A stretch of DNA of 43,605 nt from Fibrobacter sp. UWH4 (GCF_900142475.1 NZ_FRAY01000013.1:1-43605), one strand, 5' to 3'; shown: positions 25,960 through 35,600, counted from the stretch's first letter. The notes: generated from the letters alone by a model not told the origin. Translations and numbers: made by a program.

Positions 25960-27747
25960 CTACTTCGCTGCCTTCGGCATCTGCACGGAGATGTGGATGT
26001 CCTGCAGCTGCTGGAGGTCCACTTCGCTCGGGCACTGGTCCATCGGGCTAGAAGCGCTCGTGTTCTTCGGGAACGCGATGTAGTCACGGATAGATTCTTC
26101 ACCTTCCATGGTAGCGACAACGCGGTCGAGACCGAAGGCGAGACCGCCGTGCGGAGGAGCGCCGTACTTGAAGGCATCGACGAAGAAGCCGAACTTGGTC
26201 TTCACCTGTTCTTCGGAGAGACCGAGCAAGCGGAACACCTTTTCCTGGACTTCCGGGTTGTGAATACGGATAGAACCACCACCGATTTCCACGCCGTTAA
26301 GAACAAGGTCGTAGGCTTCAGCGTTGCAATCCTTGAGGTTGCCACCGAGCATCATGTCCAGATGTTCCGGAAGCGGGTTGGTGAACGGGTGGTGCATAGC
26401 CATGTAGCGCCCTTCGGTGTCGCTGTATTCGAACATCGGGAATTCGGTAATCCAAACAAATTCACGCTTCTTCGGATCGCGGAGACCCTTGATACGGGCA
26501 ACTTCCAAGCGGAGCTGACCCATGGCGGTAGCAGCAACCTTTTCGGGGCCTGCGATGAAGAACATCATGTCGCCGCACTTGGCGCCGACAGCGTCGCGGA
26601 GTTCATTCAACTGTTCAGTTGTAAAGAACTTGCCGACCTGCGTTTCCACTTCGTCATTTTCCTTGACGCGCATCCACACGAGGCCCTTGGAGCCGTACTT
26701 GCCCACGTAAGCGGTGAGTTTGTCGATCTGCTTACGAGTAAAGTCAACGCAACCCTTAGCAGCGATACCGCGGATCTTGCCACCGGCGGCAACGCAGTTC
26801 TTGAACACGCCAAAGTTGGACTTTGCACCGATTTCGGACACGTCGTGAATTTCGAGGTCGAAGCGGAGGTCCGGCTTGTCGCTCCCGTACTTGAGCATGG
26901 CTTCTGCCCACTTCATACGGCGGATGTGACGCGGCGGTTCGAAGTTCCAAACCTTGCCCAAAACTTCAGTCACGAACTTGTCGAACATTTCCATCACTTC
27001 GTCCTGGTTGACGAAAGACATTTCAACGTCGATCTGCGTGAATTCCGGCTGACGGTCGGCACGGAGGTCTTCGTCGCGGAAGCACTTGGCAATCTGGAAG
27101 TAGCGGTCCATGCCGGCAATCATCAAGAGCTGCTTGTACTGCTGCGGAGACTGCGGGAGGGCGTAGAACTTGCCCGGGTTCACGCGGCTCGGCACGAGGT
27201 AGTCACGGGCGCCTTCCGGAGTGGACTTGCAAAGGCACGGAGTTTCAATGTTTTCAAAACCGTTAGCGTAGAAGAAATCGTACACGGCCTTGAGGAAGCG
27301 GCTCTTGAGGAGGAGCTTCTTCTGGATCCACGGACGGCGGAGGTCCAGGTAGCGGTACTGCAGGCGGAGGTCGTCGTTTTCCTTGCATTCTTCGTTCGGG
27401 TCGTTAATGGCGAGCGGAGAGGTGAGGGCGGCGTTCAGGATCTCGAGCTTGTCAGCCTTGACTTCGATTTCACCCGTGGCGAGCTTTTCGTTCGTGTTGC
27501 CTTCTTCGCGGGCGTAGACCTTACCAGTCACGTAAATAACGTATTCGTTACGGAGCTGTTCGGCAGTCTTCAACACGTCGGCGTTGTAGTCCGGGTTGAA
27601 AACGATCTGGGTCTTGCCGTACTTGTCGCGGAGGTCAACGAAAATCACACCACCATGGTCACGGCGGCGATCCACCCAACCGGCGAGTGTTACGGTCTGG
27701 CCAACATCTTCCTTGCGAAGCTGGCCGCAGTTATGTGTACGTTTCAT
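25960..27747 (-). CDS. aspS: Aspartate--tRNA ligase
   Basis: A 595-aa class II aminoacyl-tRNA synthetase of bacterial length. It has the OB-fold anticodon domain (AGWVDRRRDHGGVIFVDLRD), the class II active site with TPEGARDYLVPSR and motif 2 FRDEDLRADRQPEFTQID, the bacterial GAD insertion, and motif 3 GLAFGLDRVVATM near the C-terminus. It charges tRNA-Asp. AAGGA lies before the ATG. It is divergent from dapB. Confidence 0.98.
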   Translation of the reverse strand: MKRTHNCGQLRKEDVGQTVTLAGWVDRRRDHGGVIFVDLRDKYGKTQIVFNPDYNADVLKTAEQLRNEYVIYVTGKVYAREEGNTNEKLATGEIEVKADKLEILNAALTSPLAINDPNEECKENDDLRLQYRYLDLRRPWIQKKLLLKSRFLKAVYDFFYANGFENIETPCLCKSTPEGARDYLVPSRVNPGKFYALPQSPQQYKQLLMIAGMDRYFQIAKCFRDEDLRADRQPEFTQIDVEMSFVNQDEVMEMFDKFVTEVLGKVWNFEPPRHIRRMKWAEAMLKYGSDKPDLRFDLEIHDVSEIGAKSNFGVFKNCVAAGGKIRGIAAKGCVDFTRKQIDKLTAYVGKYGSKGLVWMRVKENDEVETQVGKFFTTEQLNELRDAVGAKCGDMMFFIAGPEKVAATAMGQLRLEVARIKGLRDPKKREFVWITEFPMFEYSDTEGRYMAMHHPFTNPLPEHLDMMLGGNLKDCNAEAYDLVLNGVEIGGGSIRIHNPEVQEKVFRLLGLSEEQVKTKFGFFVDAFKYGAPPHGGLAFGLDRVVATMEGEESIRDYIAFPKNTSASSPMDQCPSEVDLQQLQDIHISVQMPKAAK

Positions 27748-27781
27748 AGTGAGTATCCTTGAAGATAATTTTTCGGCGCAA

Positions 27782-27810
27782 AATATAGTTTTTTTTCTAT
27801 CTTGTGTCCA
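27782..27810 (-). promoter_or_regulatory. aspS promoter
   Basis: On the minus strand TGGACA (27805-27810), a 17-base spacer and TATATT (27782-27787), about 35 bases before the aspS ATG. Fits the other promoters in this window. Confidence 0.6.
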
Positions 27811-27827
27811 AAAAACTAGGAGTTATT

Positions 27828-28658
27828 ATGTCTGTACAAGTGATGGTAAATGGTATTCCGGGCAACATGGGCCGCATTGTGGCCGAAACCTGCGTGGCCC
27901 GCGGCCTCGAACTCGTCCCGTATTCTCTGACAGGTGAAATTATCGTTGAAAACGAAGCCGAAGTCGCCGGCAAGACCATCCAGCTTTTGAAGCCGAGCAA
28001 TCGCGAAGCTCGCATCGCAGAAGTTCTCGAAAAATACCCGAACGTCATTTGCATCGATTACACGCACCCGACGGCCGTAAACGACAATGCCGCTTTCTAC
28101 GTAAAGCACAAAATTCCGTTCGTGATGGGCACCACCGGCGGTGACCGCGAAGCGCTCGCCAAGCTCGTTGCCGATGCCAATCACCCGAGTGTGATTGCCC
28201 CGAACATGGCAAAGCAGATTGTCGCTTTCCAGATGATGATTGAATTCTTGGCCAAGGAATTCCCGACGGCATTCAGCGGCTACAAACTCTCCGTGGTAGA
28301 AAGCCACCAGAAGACCAAGGCCGATACGAGCGGTACCGCGAAGGCCGTGGTGGGCGACTTCCAGAAGATGGGATTTGACTTCACCGTCGACGATATCGAA
28401 AAGGTCCGCGATGAAAAGGAACAGATGGAACGCATGCACGTGCCCGAAGAATACCTCGGCGGTCACGCATTCCACACCTACAGCCTCGACAGCGCCGATG
28501 GTACGGTTCACTTTGAATTCCAGCATAACGTGTGCGGCCGCAAGATTTACGCCGAAGGCACCGTAGACGCCGTGAACTTCCTCGCATGCCACATTGCAAA
28601 CGGAACCGCAAAGCCCTTTAACATGATGGACGTCCTCCGCTCCGGCAAGATGAGATAG
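27828..28658 (+). CDS. dapB: 4-hydroxy-tetrahydrodipicolinate reductase
   Basis: A 276-aa NAD(P)H-dependent reductase of the lysine and diaminopimelate pathway. The ATG at 27828 has AGGAG six bases upstream. The nucleotide-binding loop is NGIPGNMGR at the N-terminus. FVMGTTGGDRE and IAPNMAKQIV are conserved, and the catalytic stretch is VESHQKTKADTSGTA, where the usual E-x-H-H becomes E-S-H-Q. That variant and the overall sequence are closer to the plant-like branch of DapB than to the E. coli form. Monocistronic; a repeat-rich spacer follows. Confidence 0.93.
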   Translation: MSVQVMVNGIPGNMGRIVAETCVARGLELVPYSLTGEIIVENEAEVAGKTIQLLKPSNREARIAEVLEKYPNVICIDYTHPTAVNDNAAFYVKHKIPFVMGTTGGDREALAKLVADANHPSVIAPNMAKQIVAFQMMIEFLAKEFPTAFSGYKLSVVESHQKTKADTSGTAKAVVGDFQKMGFDFTVDDIEKVRDEKEQMERMHVPEEYLGGHAFHTYSLDSADGTVHFEFQHNVCGRKIYAEGTVDAVNFLACHIANGTAKPFNMMDVLRSGKMR

Positions 28659-28660
28659 TT

Positions 28661-28735
28661 TAGAACTTAGAGCTTAGAGTTTAGAGCTTAGATAAAGTGT
28701 CATCCTGAGCGAAGTCGAAGGATCTCTAAGTTCTA
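28661..28735. repeat. Composite repeat element between dapB and the permease gene
   Basis: A 12-bp inverted repeat (TAGAACTTAGAG at 28661-28672, CTCTAAGTTCTA at 28724-28735) encloses TTAGAGCTTAG repeats and the REP-like core GTCATCCTGAGCGAAG (28698-28713). Another GAGCGAAGCGG and CTAAGTTCTA follow to 28757. Confidence 0.7.
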
Positions 28736-28767
28736 TGAGCGAAGCGGTCTAAGTTCTACCAACTGAT

Positions 28768-29784
28768 ATGAGATCCTATATCCTCCGTCGCTTACTTTTG
28801 ATGATTCCGACTCTCATCGGGATTTCTCTAGTATGCTTTATCCTTATCCAGCTGTTGCCGGGTGGACCTGTGGAGGAAATGATTTCGCGTGCGCAACAGG
28901 CTGCGGCCATGAAGGGCGGGGTAGATGCCTCCAAGGCACTCTCGCCCGACCAGATTGCGCAAATCCAGGCGTACTTCGGTTTTGACCAACCCGCCTGGAA
29001 GCGTTACCTGACTTGGCTCTGGAACGTTCTGCACCTGGACTTGGGTTCCAGTTATACCTACGGGCTCCCCGTGTGGGACGTGATTACGAGCCGTTTCCCG
29101 ATTTCGCTGTTCTTTGGAATCACTTCGTTCTTCTTGAGTTACCTTGTCTGTATTCCGCTGGGTCTCTGGAAGGCGGTGCATCACGGGAGCAAACTTGATT
29201 CGCTTTCTTCGGGCGTGATTTTCTCGGGCTACGTGATGCCGGGCTACGCTCTCGGTATCTTGCTGATTATATTCCTCGCGGGCGGCTCGTACCTGGATAT
29301 TTTCCCGCTGGGCGGCCTCACGAGCGATGACTTCGAGGACTTCACCTTCTTTGAAAAAGTGGTGGATCTCGGCCACCATTTGATTTTGCCGATTTTCTGC
29401 TACATGATTAGCGAATTCGCGTTCCTCACGTTCTTGATGAAAAATTCAGCGCTCGAAGAACTCGGCAAGGACTATATGCGCACGGCGCTTGCCAAGGGCA
29501 TGAGCTTTAACCAGGCGCTGGTTCGCCACGCGCTCCGTAACGCCTTGATTCCCATTGCCACGCGCCTTTCCGAAATCTGCACCTTGATGTTTGCGGGCGC
29601 CCTCCTTATCGAGAAAGTCTTCGATATCGACGGCATGGGCCTGCTCTACTACAACTCCATGGTGAACCGCGACTACAACGTGGTCATGGGAGTTATCTTC
29701 CTCAGCAGCTTGATGGCTATGGTGGGGCGCTTGTTCAGCGATATCCTCTACACCCTCGTAGACCCGCGCATCAAATTCTCGTAG
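28768..29784 (+). CDS. ABC transporter permease, oligopeptide type (YejB-like)
   Basis: A 338-aa inner-membrane permease. The N-terminus RSYILRRLLLMIPTLIGISL and LLPGGPVEEMIS are typical of the DppB/OppB/YejB group, with the inserted segment after GGPVEE characteristic of YejB. The binding-protein-dependent transport signature lies in TALAKGMSFNQALVRHALRN, which contacts the ATPase. Normally it pairs with YejE and an ATPase to import peptides, but neither follows here: the next gene is mscS. No clear ribosome site precedes the ATG. It either works with partners elsewhere or is a remnant. Confidence 0.88.
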   Translation: MRSYILRRLLLMIPTLIGISLVCFILIQLLPGGPVEEMISRAQQAAAMKGGVDASKALSPDQIAQIQAYFGFDQPAWKRYLTWLWNVLHLDLGSSYTYGLPVWDVITSRFPISLFFGITSFFLSYLVCIPLGLWKAVHHGSKLDSLSSGVIFSGYVMPGYALGILLIIFLAGGSYLDIFPLGGLTSDDFEDFTFFEKVVDLGHHLILPIFCYMISEFAFLTFLMKNSALEELGKDYMRTALAKGMSFNQALVRHALRNALIPIATRLSEICTLMFAGALLIEKVFDIDGMGLLYYNSMVNRDYNVVMGVIFLSSLMAMVGRLFSDILYTLVDPRIKFS

Positions 29785-29883
29785 TAGCAGCCCTTTCATT
29801 TATCAACCTGGATACCATCTCTCCTTACAGTCGTTCCAGGATGAGTTTTTCATTTAAATGATCGAATTTTTCTATTTTTCCCC

Positions 29884-30708
29884 ATGATGGATAAGTTGAA
29901 AGTTTATTTTGGTAGCTGGGTGAACCACTTGATGGATCACTCTATGTTGCAGCGTCTCTTGATGGCGCTTGTCATCTTGGTGGTTGCGAGGGTTCTGTTG
30001 GTGGTTTTAAGGCGGGCTATCGACCATGCCGAAAACAAGGGTTTCGACAAGGCGGCCAAACCGCTGATTTACTCGCTTTTTTCCTATTGCATCTACATTG
30101 TTACTTTGTTGCTAATTCTGCACGTGCTGGGTGTCAACACGGCGGGGCTCGTGGCCATGGTGGGTGCGGCGAGCTTGGCGATTGGCCTTGCGCTTAAGGA
30201 TACGCTCTCGAATATTGCGTCTGGACTTTTGCTGCTGTTCCTGCGGCCGTTCAAGGCGGGGGACTACATCGAGTGTGGCAGCATCAAGGGGAATATTGTA
30301 GGAATCGGGCTTTTCAATACTACCTTCAAGACGGTGGACGGTCTGTTCGTCTCGGCGCCGAATTCGGCCCTATGGGGGCAACCGATTGTCAACTACAGCA
30401 AGAATCCGCTTCGCAGGCTTGAAATTACGGTAGGCATCGACTACGGTGACTCCGCGGAAAAGGCGCTCGACGTCATGCGCGATGTCGTGGCGGGGGAGCC
30501 GCTTTTCATGCTGAAACCTGAACCGCAGTTCTTTGTATCTTCGCTGGAAGACAGTTCGGTGAATGTCACCTTCCGCGCCTGGGCGCGTACGCAGGACTAT
30601 TTTAACTTGCGCTGGAAGTATACCGCCGAGATCAAGAAGCGTTTTGCCGAAGAAAATATCACGATTCCGTTCCCGCAGCGCACGATTCACGTGGTAGATA
30701 GGGCCTAA
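29884..30708 (+). CDS. mscS: Small-conductance mechanosensitive channel
   Basis: A 274-aa channel of the short MscS type (an ATG one codon downstream is equally possible). Three membrane helices; the pore helix is Gly/Ala-rich as expected (MVGAASLAIGLALKDTLSN), followed by LRPFKAGDYIE, the family's P-F-x-x-G-D turn. The beta domain (GNIVGIGLFNTTFKTVDG) and the alpha/beta end (WARTQDYFNLRWKYT) complete it. It opens on hypo-osmotic shock to release solutes. No neighbour seems linked to it. Confidence 0.94.
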   Translation: MMDKLKVYFGSWVNHLMDHSMLQRLLMALVILVVARVLLVVLRRAIDHAENKGFDKAAKPLIYSLFSYCIYIVTLLLILHVLGVNTAGLVAMVGAASLAIGLALKDTLSNIASGLLLLFLRPFKAGDYIECGSIKGNIVGIGLFNTTFKTVDGLFVSAPNSALWGQPIVNYSKNPLRRLEITVGIDYGDSAEKALDVMRDVVAGEPLFMLKPEPQFFVSSLEDSSVNVTFRAWARTQDYFNLRWKYTAEIKKRFAEENITIPFPQRTIHVVDRA

Positions 30709-30818
30709 AAGGGCCCGAAGAGTCGCATATTCCTATTTGGAACGGTAAAATAGAGGCTGAAGTGGCCTCAAAAATTACTTTTTTATTAAATTTGAGTCAG
30801 ATATATCAAGGATGCGTA

Positions 30819-31784
30819 ATGTCTTCGATAAATTTTGCTACTCGAGAAATTAGTTGTAAAGTCGTTTACTATGGCCCGGGCCTTAGTGGCAAGACCACCA
30901 ATTTGCAGGTGATCCACCAGAAGATGCCCCAGGATAAGCGTACCGATATGGTGTCCCTGGCAACTGAAGGTGACCGTACGCTCTTTTTCGACTTTTTGCC
31001 CCTGAATTTGGGCGATATCAAGGGGTTCAAGACCCGTTTCCAGCTCTATACGGTTCCCGGTCAGGTTTATTATAACAGTACCCGTAAGTTGGTGCTCCGC
31101 GGTGTAGACGGTATCGTCTTTGTGGCGGACTCCCAGAGGTCCCGTCAGGCAGAAAACCTGGAAAGCCTCCAGAACCTGCGCCAGAACCTGCAGGACTATG
31201 GCATGGACCTGGACGATATGCCTTTCGTGCTCCAGTATAATAAGCGCGATATGGACAATGTGTTTACGCTTGATGAACTGAATGCGGAACTTAACCCGCG
31301 TAATGTGCCGTTCTTCCCGGCGACTGCCCATAACGGTAAGGGTGTCGTAACGACTTTGAAGACGATTGCCATGCTGGTGATTGAAAAGTTTAACGTGAAG
31401 CAGGGCTTCCTCCGTCAGGCTGCCGCGAATGTCGGTAATACCGGTGTTCACGATGTTTCCCTCACCAAGGAAGGGGTCTCGGTCAAGGCAACCCAGCCCG
31501 CCGCTCCGGCCCAGCCTGCTGCCGCTCACGCAGCCGCATCGCCTTTCCGCATGCCCTCGTTTGCAGCCAAGCCGCCTCAGCCGGCCGCCCCTGGTGCACC
31601 TGCCCAGCCTTCGACTGCCGGCGCCGGTCTGTTCCAGAAAGGTGCCACGTCTTCGCCCTTCGGTCGACCCCGTGCCGCGACTACGGTTCCCCGTATGCCG
31701 ACCTTCGGTCGCGATATCGCCAAGCCCCAAGCCGATGCTGATGACGAAATTGAATTGCGTCCGTACGTGCCTAAGAAGAAGTAA
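30819..31784 (+). CDS. mglA: MglA-like small Ras-type GTPase with long Pro/Ala-rich tail
   Basis: A 321-aa protein. The ATG at 30819 (MSSINFATREISCK) has AAGGA upstream. Residues 1-195 equal a whole MglA: P-loop GPGLSGKTT (19-27), switch LYTVPGQVYY (77-85) and NKRD (141-144). MglA GTPases set cell polarity and drive gliding or twitching motility in other bacteria. The remaining 126 residues are an unusual low-complexity tail rich in Pro, Ala, Gln and Phe, ending DDEIELRPYVPKKK. It is followed 17 bases later by the MglB-like partner. Confidence 0.92.
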   Translation: MSSINFATREISCKVVYYGPGLSGKTTNLQVIHQKMPQDKRTDMVSLATEGDRTLFFDFLPLNLGDIKGFKTRFQLYTVPGQVYYNSTRKLVLRGVDGIVFVADSQRSRQAENLESLQNLRQNLQDYGMDLDDMPFVLQYNKRDMDNVFTLDELNAELNPRNVPFFPATAHNGKGVVTTLKTIAMLVIEKFNVKQGFLRQAAANVGNTGVHDVSLTKEGVSVKATQPAAPAQPAAAHAAASPFRMPSFAAKPPQPAAPGAPAQPSTAGAGLFQKGATSSPFGRPRAATTVPRMPTFGRDIAKPQADADDEIELRPYVPKKK

Positions 31785-31801
31785 TTTAACGAGGGTGCAT
31801 A

Positions 31802-32221
31802 ATGAGCGATTTTACCATTTTTTCTGATGATGCCGAAAAAGTTCAGCGCTTGATGGTTGCCTATCAGGCGAGCGTGAAGGCTGAATATATTGTCCTTTGC
31901 CATCGTGATGGATCGATTATTGCAGAAGTAGGTTCCTTGGGAATTGATGCGACTCCGCTCGCAGTGTTGAGTACGGCTTCGTTCGACTCGGCCCGCCAGG
32001 TGGGCATGATGCTTGGCGGTGAAAATTTCCAGTCGGTTTCCTATTCTGGAGAAAACCGCTCCATCTATATTTCCCCGGTGGACCAGGCTCTCCTGCTGGT
32101 GCAGATTTTCCCGGGTTCCAAGCTGCCTAACCGTATCGAGGACTTCAACCGCCTTTTGGTGGAAAAGCTGGTCGACGCGGTGCCTGCCTTTACGCAGAAT
32201 ACTAGCCGCCTGGTTCGTTAA
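31802..32221 (+). CDS. mglB: MglB-like roadblock/LC7-domain protein
   Basis: A 139-aa protein consisting of one roadblock/LC7 domain, with VKAEYIVLCHRDGSIIAE near the start and SIYISPVDQALLLVQIFP in the last strand. Roadblock proteins of the MglB type activate GTP hydrolysis by MglA, and the adjacent gene is mglA-like. GAGGG lies before the ATG. It is followed by a GTG-start gene with 20 bases between. Confidence 0.9.
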   Translation: MSDFTIFSDDAEKVQRLMVAYQASVKAEYIVLCHRDGSIIAEVGSLGIDATPLAVLSTASFDSARQVGMMLGGENFQSVSYSGENRSIYISPVDQALLLVQIFPGSKLPNRIEDFNRLLVEKLVDAVPAFTQNTSRLVR

Positions 32222-32241
32222 GGGCTTTTCTGGAGGCTCCG

Positions 32242-32703
32242 GTGTCGAAACTCCCTCCGCTGCGTAATTTGCGGAAGACGACGGTTCTAGTTATCGCCGT
32301 TTTCTTGGGTTTCTTGATTCACTGGATCCTTGTGGCCAACTGGGGCCGTGAGACTATCCGCGATTCGGCCGAGGCGGAACTTTCGCTTGCGCAGAGTGTC
32401 GTCTGTAGCCATATCGTGAACGGTTCGCCATTCGGTGTCGATAGCGTCTTTGAAGAGGGGATGCGCCTCTATTATTATTCCACGGTTTCTACGGCGTTGC
32501 AGCTCAAGGATGACACCTTGATGCATATCTGGTTTAACGGTGCCGATACCGTGCAGAAACTTGCCTGCGACATTGCGCAGGATGTGTGCCTTACGACGAT
32601 TGCCCCTGCCATGCTGAAGGCGGGCGAGTGGAGCGTCGATCTGGTAGCGGGCCGAAAGCTCTTGTCGACGCGGCAGTTTGTTATCGAACCTAGCAACAGG
32701 TAG
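32242..32703 (+). CDS. Membrane-anchored protein with DUF2914-like domain
   Basis: A 153-aa protein starting at a GTG with GGAGG upstream. One N-terminal membrane segment (TVLVIAVFLGFLIHWILVAN) is followed by a periplasmic part. The region RLYYYSTVS, then LMHIWFNGADTV and GEWSVDLVAGRKLL resembles DUF2914, a small beta domain of unknown role. It lies in the mglA-mglB cluster and ends 5 bases before the next gene. The resemblance is from pattern, not alignment. Confidence 0.7.
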   Translation: MSKLPPLRNLRKTTVLVIAVFLGFLIHWILVANWGRETIRDSAEAELSLAQSVVCSHIVNGSPFGVDSVFEEGMRLYYYSTVSTALQLKDDTLMHIWFNGADTVQKLACDIAQDVCLTTIAPAMLKAGEWSVDLVAGRKLLSTRQFVIEPSNR

Positions 32704-32708
32704 TTGCG

Positions 32709-35597
32709 ATGTCCCGGCAGTTCTGGTTGGGACTTTTCTTGTTTGCGGTATGCGCATTCGGCATGAATGTCGATTCGCTGCCGGTGTGGGACCCGTCCCT
32801 TTTGACCCGGAATAATTCGTTTGTTCAAAATTCGGATACTGCTTCCCGGCATGATTCCATAGAGACTCACGGATACAAGACGGTGCAGGTGACCGTGGGC
32901 GATGGCGGGACGCAGGTGGATCAGGAACTGCGGCTTTCGATTACGGGAAAGTTGACCGACAGTGTCTATGTGGACGCTCTCCTTTCGGATGTGGGGCGCC
33001 GCGCGGGTGACCAGACGACGGCGACACTCCGCGAAGTGGACCAGATTTATTTCCGTGTAGAATCTCCGCATTATTTTTTGCACTTGGGTGACCTGACCTG
33101 GGTGGATTCCTCGATGGGATTTACGGGGGTGGAACGCGCTTCGTTGGGGGCCATGGGGGGCGTGCGTGGAAATTTTGGCGGAGGTTATGCGCAGGTGCGT
33201 GGCGTGGTGGGTACCGACGAGGTACAGCACTACACGTTTACCTTTAATGGCGTGAGTGGCCAGCAGCTGGGCTATTCGCTCGACGGGGCCGGGAATTTTA
33301 TTGCGGTGGTGCCACAGTCCGAAACGGTGTGGTTGAACGGGGTTCGCCTGACGCGCGGTCGCGATTACTTGGTGAATTATGCGGGCGGTATGCTCGATTT
33401 CAAGGGGGCGGTGGTTCCGAGTTTTGACGACGAAATCCGCGTGGAATACGATGCCTACGAGAATGACAATATCTACACCCTGTACGGTGCGGCAGCAAGT
33501 TACCGCCACCCGAACCTGTACCTGGATGTTTCCGGATTTAAGTTGGAAAACGATGTGGACCGTCTGAAACGCGGCGTGTGGACCGACGAGGATTATGCGA
33601 TGCTCAAGGCGGACCGTGGCGATGAATTTGTCCGTAACGATACGCTTCCGCCGCTCAATCGCCCCGACCGAACGGAACGCATGAATGCGCGCGTGCGCGT
33701 GCAGCATAACCAGCAGTTCTATGCGGACTTTGAACTGGCGTTAAACCGGAGCGACTCCAACATTGTCTCGTCGCAGGTGGGTGGCCCCGAAGGGCGTGCG
33801 TTCCGCTGGTTTGTGACGACGGACTCGACGCGTGATCTGCTGCATTTCCCCTTGGCGATGTCTGTTTACGGAAACCGCGTGCAGAAGGGGTTTGACATCT
33901 TGCAGTTCCGCGGCACCGATTTGGATTGGAACCTTTACGGACTTCGCGACCGCTGGGATTTGGCGTATGCGGATTCTTCGTTCTTGGATGACGATTTGCT
34001 GCATGACGAACTTGCGATGCGTTCGCGCTTTGCCCGGGACTGGTTCGGTTTGGCGCAGTGGGGGTACCGCCGCAATGCCGACGAGGACTGGAATTCGTCG
34101 AGGGGTGAACTCGGAGTTCAGCATCGCAACCGGTATGCTTTAGGGGAGCTCTCGCTGATTCGCGTATCGAGCCTGCAGGAGCGCGAAATGGAGCGTTACC
34201 AGGGAACGGCTAATGCGGAGTACTTGCAGGGAATGGTTCGCCCCTTTGGAACGGGGGATTTGCGCTTTACGAAAATCGATCAGGAAGGCATTCAGGACGA
34301 GGTGGTTTACGGAAAGTCATCGAGCGGTTTCGGCATCTTCTTTGATCGAGGAGAAATCCGCGAAAGCGTGGGGGGCCGTATGGCAAAACGCCGTGGTGAT
34401 ACCTACGGAGACGAATGGGCGGATTCCTTGTGGGCGTCGACCTGGGTGCAAGAGGCGAATTACAACAACCGCTATTTCACCTTGTCGCACCTGTTGCAGT
34501 ATGAACGCGTGCGGACGGATTCTTCGGAGTCAAAAAACAGTTGGCTTGCCAATCTGGATTCCCGTTTTGGTGCCGAGGAACTGGGGGTGCAGGGAAATGT
34601 TTCGTACAAGTTGGGCTTGACCGAAGAACAGATTTACACGGCGGTGTATAAGGCTGTGGCTCCGGGAACAGGCGATGTACGCTACGACAGTTTGACCGCG
34701 AGTTATATCGAGGGCGTGGACAACGGCGACTTCGTTTACGAGGGAATGGGCCGAAACGATTCCGTGGGAGCGGTGCTTTCGTCCGATGCGGAGTTCGATA
34801 TGGAATTGCGTTTTAATCCGGGGCTTGCCTTGGGAATTCGAGATGGCTTTTTGCGCGATGTGACTTTTGGCGGCTCTTATGAGGGCGAGGGGAGCGACAC
34901 GACGGGACGCAAGATTTATTTCCCGCCGGTGAATCGTTCGCAGTTGCACCGCATGACTTCGGGGCGTATGGCGGTGGAAGGCCTTGTTGATTGGCAACAT
35001 CCGTCGGGGGTGTCACTAGCCTATAAGCCGGGGGCGTCGTTTGATAAGAAGCTTTCTTCGATTTCGTACTACGAGACGTCTTATTCGCATCAGTTCGATG
35101 CGGGGTACCGAATCAACCTGGACCATTTTGTCGGTGGTGCTCTCTTGGTTCAGGAAAACGAGCTTTCGGCGATGCAGGAATGGGAGTGGAATATTTACGA
35201 TGGCTCGCTGCGATACCGTTTCGATTTCTTGCAGGGGTTCTTCGTGCAGCCACTGGGCCGTTACCGTACGGGCGAAGGCACCGACGGCTCCGGCTATGAA
35301 GTGGGAAAATTTGACGCGAATCTGTGGGAAGGCGCTTTGCGTGTTGGTTACCATAAGCAGAAAAAGGTGAATTCCTACGCGAATTTCTCGGTGGTGCAGG
35401 TGGATAGCCATGGCGACATTATTCCGTACCAGGTGATGGCGGGGTACAACGACGGAAGAACTTACCGTTTTGAATTTTCGCTGTCGGTAGATATCAATGA
35501 CTTTTTATCAATGGGTTGTCTTTATATTTTGCGTTTTGGCGATGCCGAAGAGAATATCTTCCAGAAATTGAGCACCGAGGCGAGGGCGTACTTCTAA
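32709..35597 (+). CDS. Large outer-membrane beta-barrel protein
   Basis: A 962-aa secreted protein with a signal peptide (MSRQFWLGLFLFAVCAFG). Alternating polar and aromatic beta strands run to the end, with a terminal F (EARAYF) as in many outer-membrane proteins. The part near 200-265 (VWLNGVRLTRGRDYLVNYAG, then DDEIRVEYDAYEND) resembles the repeated units of large FCB-group surface proteins. No enzyme motif is seen. It lies between the DUF2914-like gene and the Omp85-like gene, so assembly into the outer membrane by the latter is an attractive but unproven link. Confidence 0.75.
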   Translation: MSRQFWLGLFLFAVCAFGMNVDSLPVWDPSLLTRNNSFVQNSDTASRHDSIETHGYKTVQVTVGDGGTQVDQELRLSITGKLTDSVYVDALLSDVGRRAGDQTTATLREVDQIYFRVESPHYFLHLGDLTWVDSSMGFTGVERASLGAMGGVRGNFGGGYAQVRGVVGTDEVQHYTFTFNGVSGQQLGYSLDGAGNFIAVVPQSETVWLNGVRLTRGRDYLVNYAGGMLDFKGAVVPSFDDEIRVEYDAYENDNIYTLYGAAASYRHPNLYLDVSGFKLENDVDRLKRGVWTDEDYAMLKADRGDEFVRNDTLPPLNRPDRTERMNARVRVQHNQQFYADFELALNRSDSNIVSSQVGGPEGRAFRWFVTTDSTRDLLHFPLAMSVYGNRVQKGFDILQFRGTDLDWNLYGLRDRWDLAYADSSFLDDDLLHDELAMRSRFARDWFGLAQWGYRRNADEDWNSSRGELGVQHRNRYALGELSLIRVSSLQEREMERYQGTANAEYLQGMVRPFGTGDLRFTKIDQEGIQDEVVYGKSSSGFGIFFDRGEIRESVGGRMAKRRGDTYGDEWADSLWASTWVQEANYNNRYFTLSHLLQYERVRTDSSESKNSWLANLDSRFGAEELGVQGNVSYKLGLTEEQIYTAVYKAVAPGTGDVRYDSLTASYIEGVDNGDFVYEGMGRNDSVGAVLSSDAEFDMELRFNPGLALGIRDGFLRDVTFGGSYEGEGSDTTGRKIYFPPVNRSQLHRMTSGRMAVEGLVDWQHPSGVSLAYKPGASFDKKLSSISYYETSYSHQFDAGYRINLDHFVGGALLVQENELSAMQEWEWNIYDGSLRYRFDFLQGFFVQPLGRYRTGEGTDGSGYEVGKFDANLWEGALRVGYHKQKKVNSYANFSVVQVDSHGDIIPYQVMAGYNDGRTYRFEFSLSVDINDFLSMGCLYILRFGDAEENIFQKLSTEARAYF

Positions 35598-35600
35598 TGC

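Noticed and set aside
25993-27762. 589-aa ORF opposite aspS
   Set aside because: Shadow of aspS; composition follows the complementary codons.
29803-29850. Further REP-like element before mscS
   Set aside because: Only loose similarity (CCTGGATACC, CCAGGATGAG); too weak to list as a copy.
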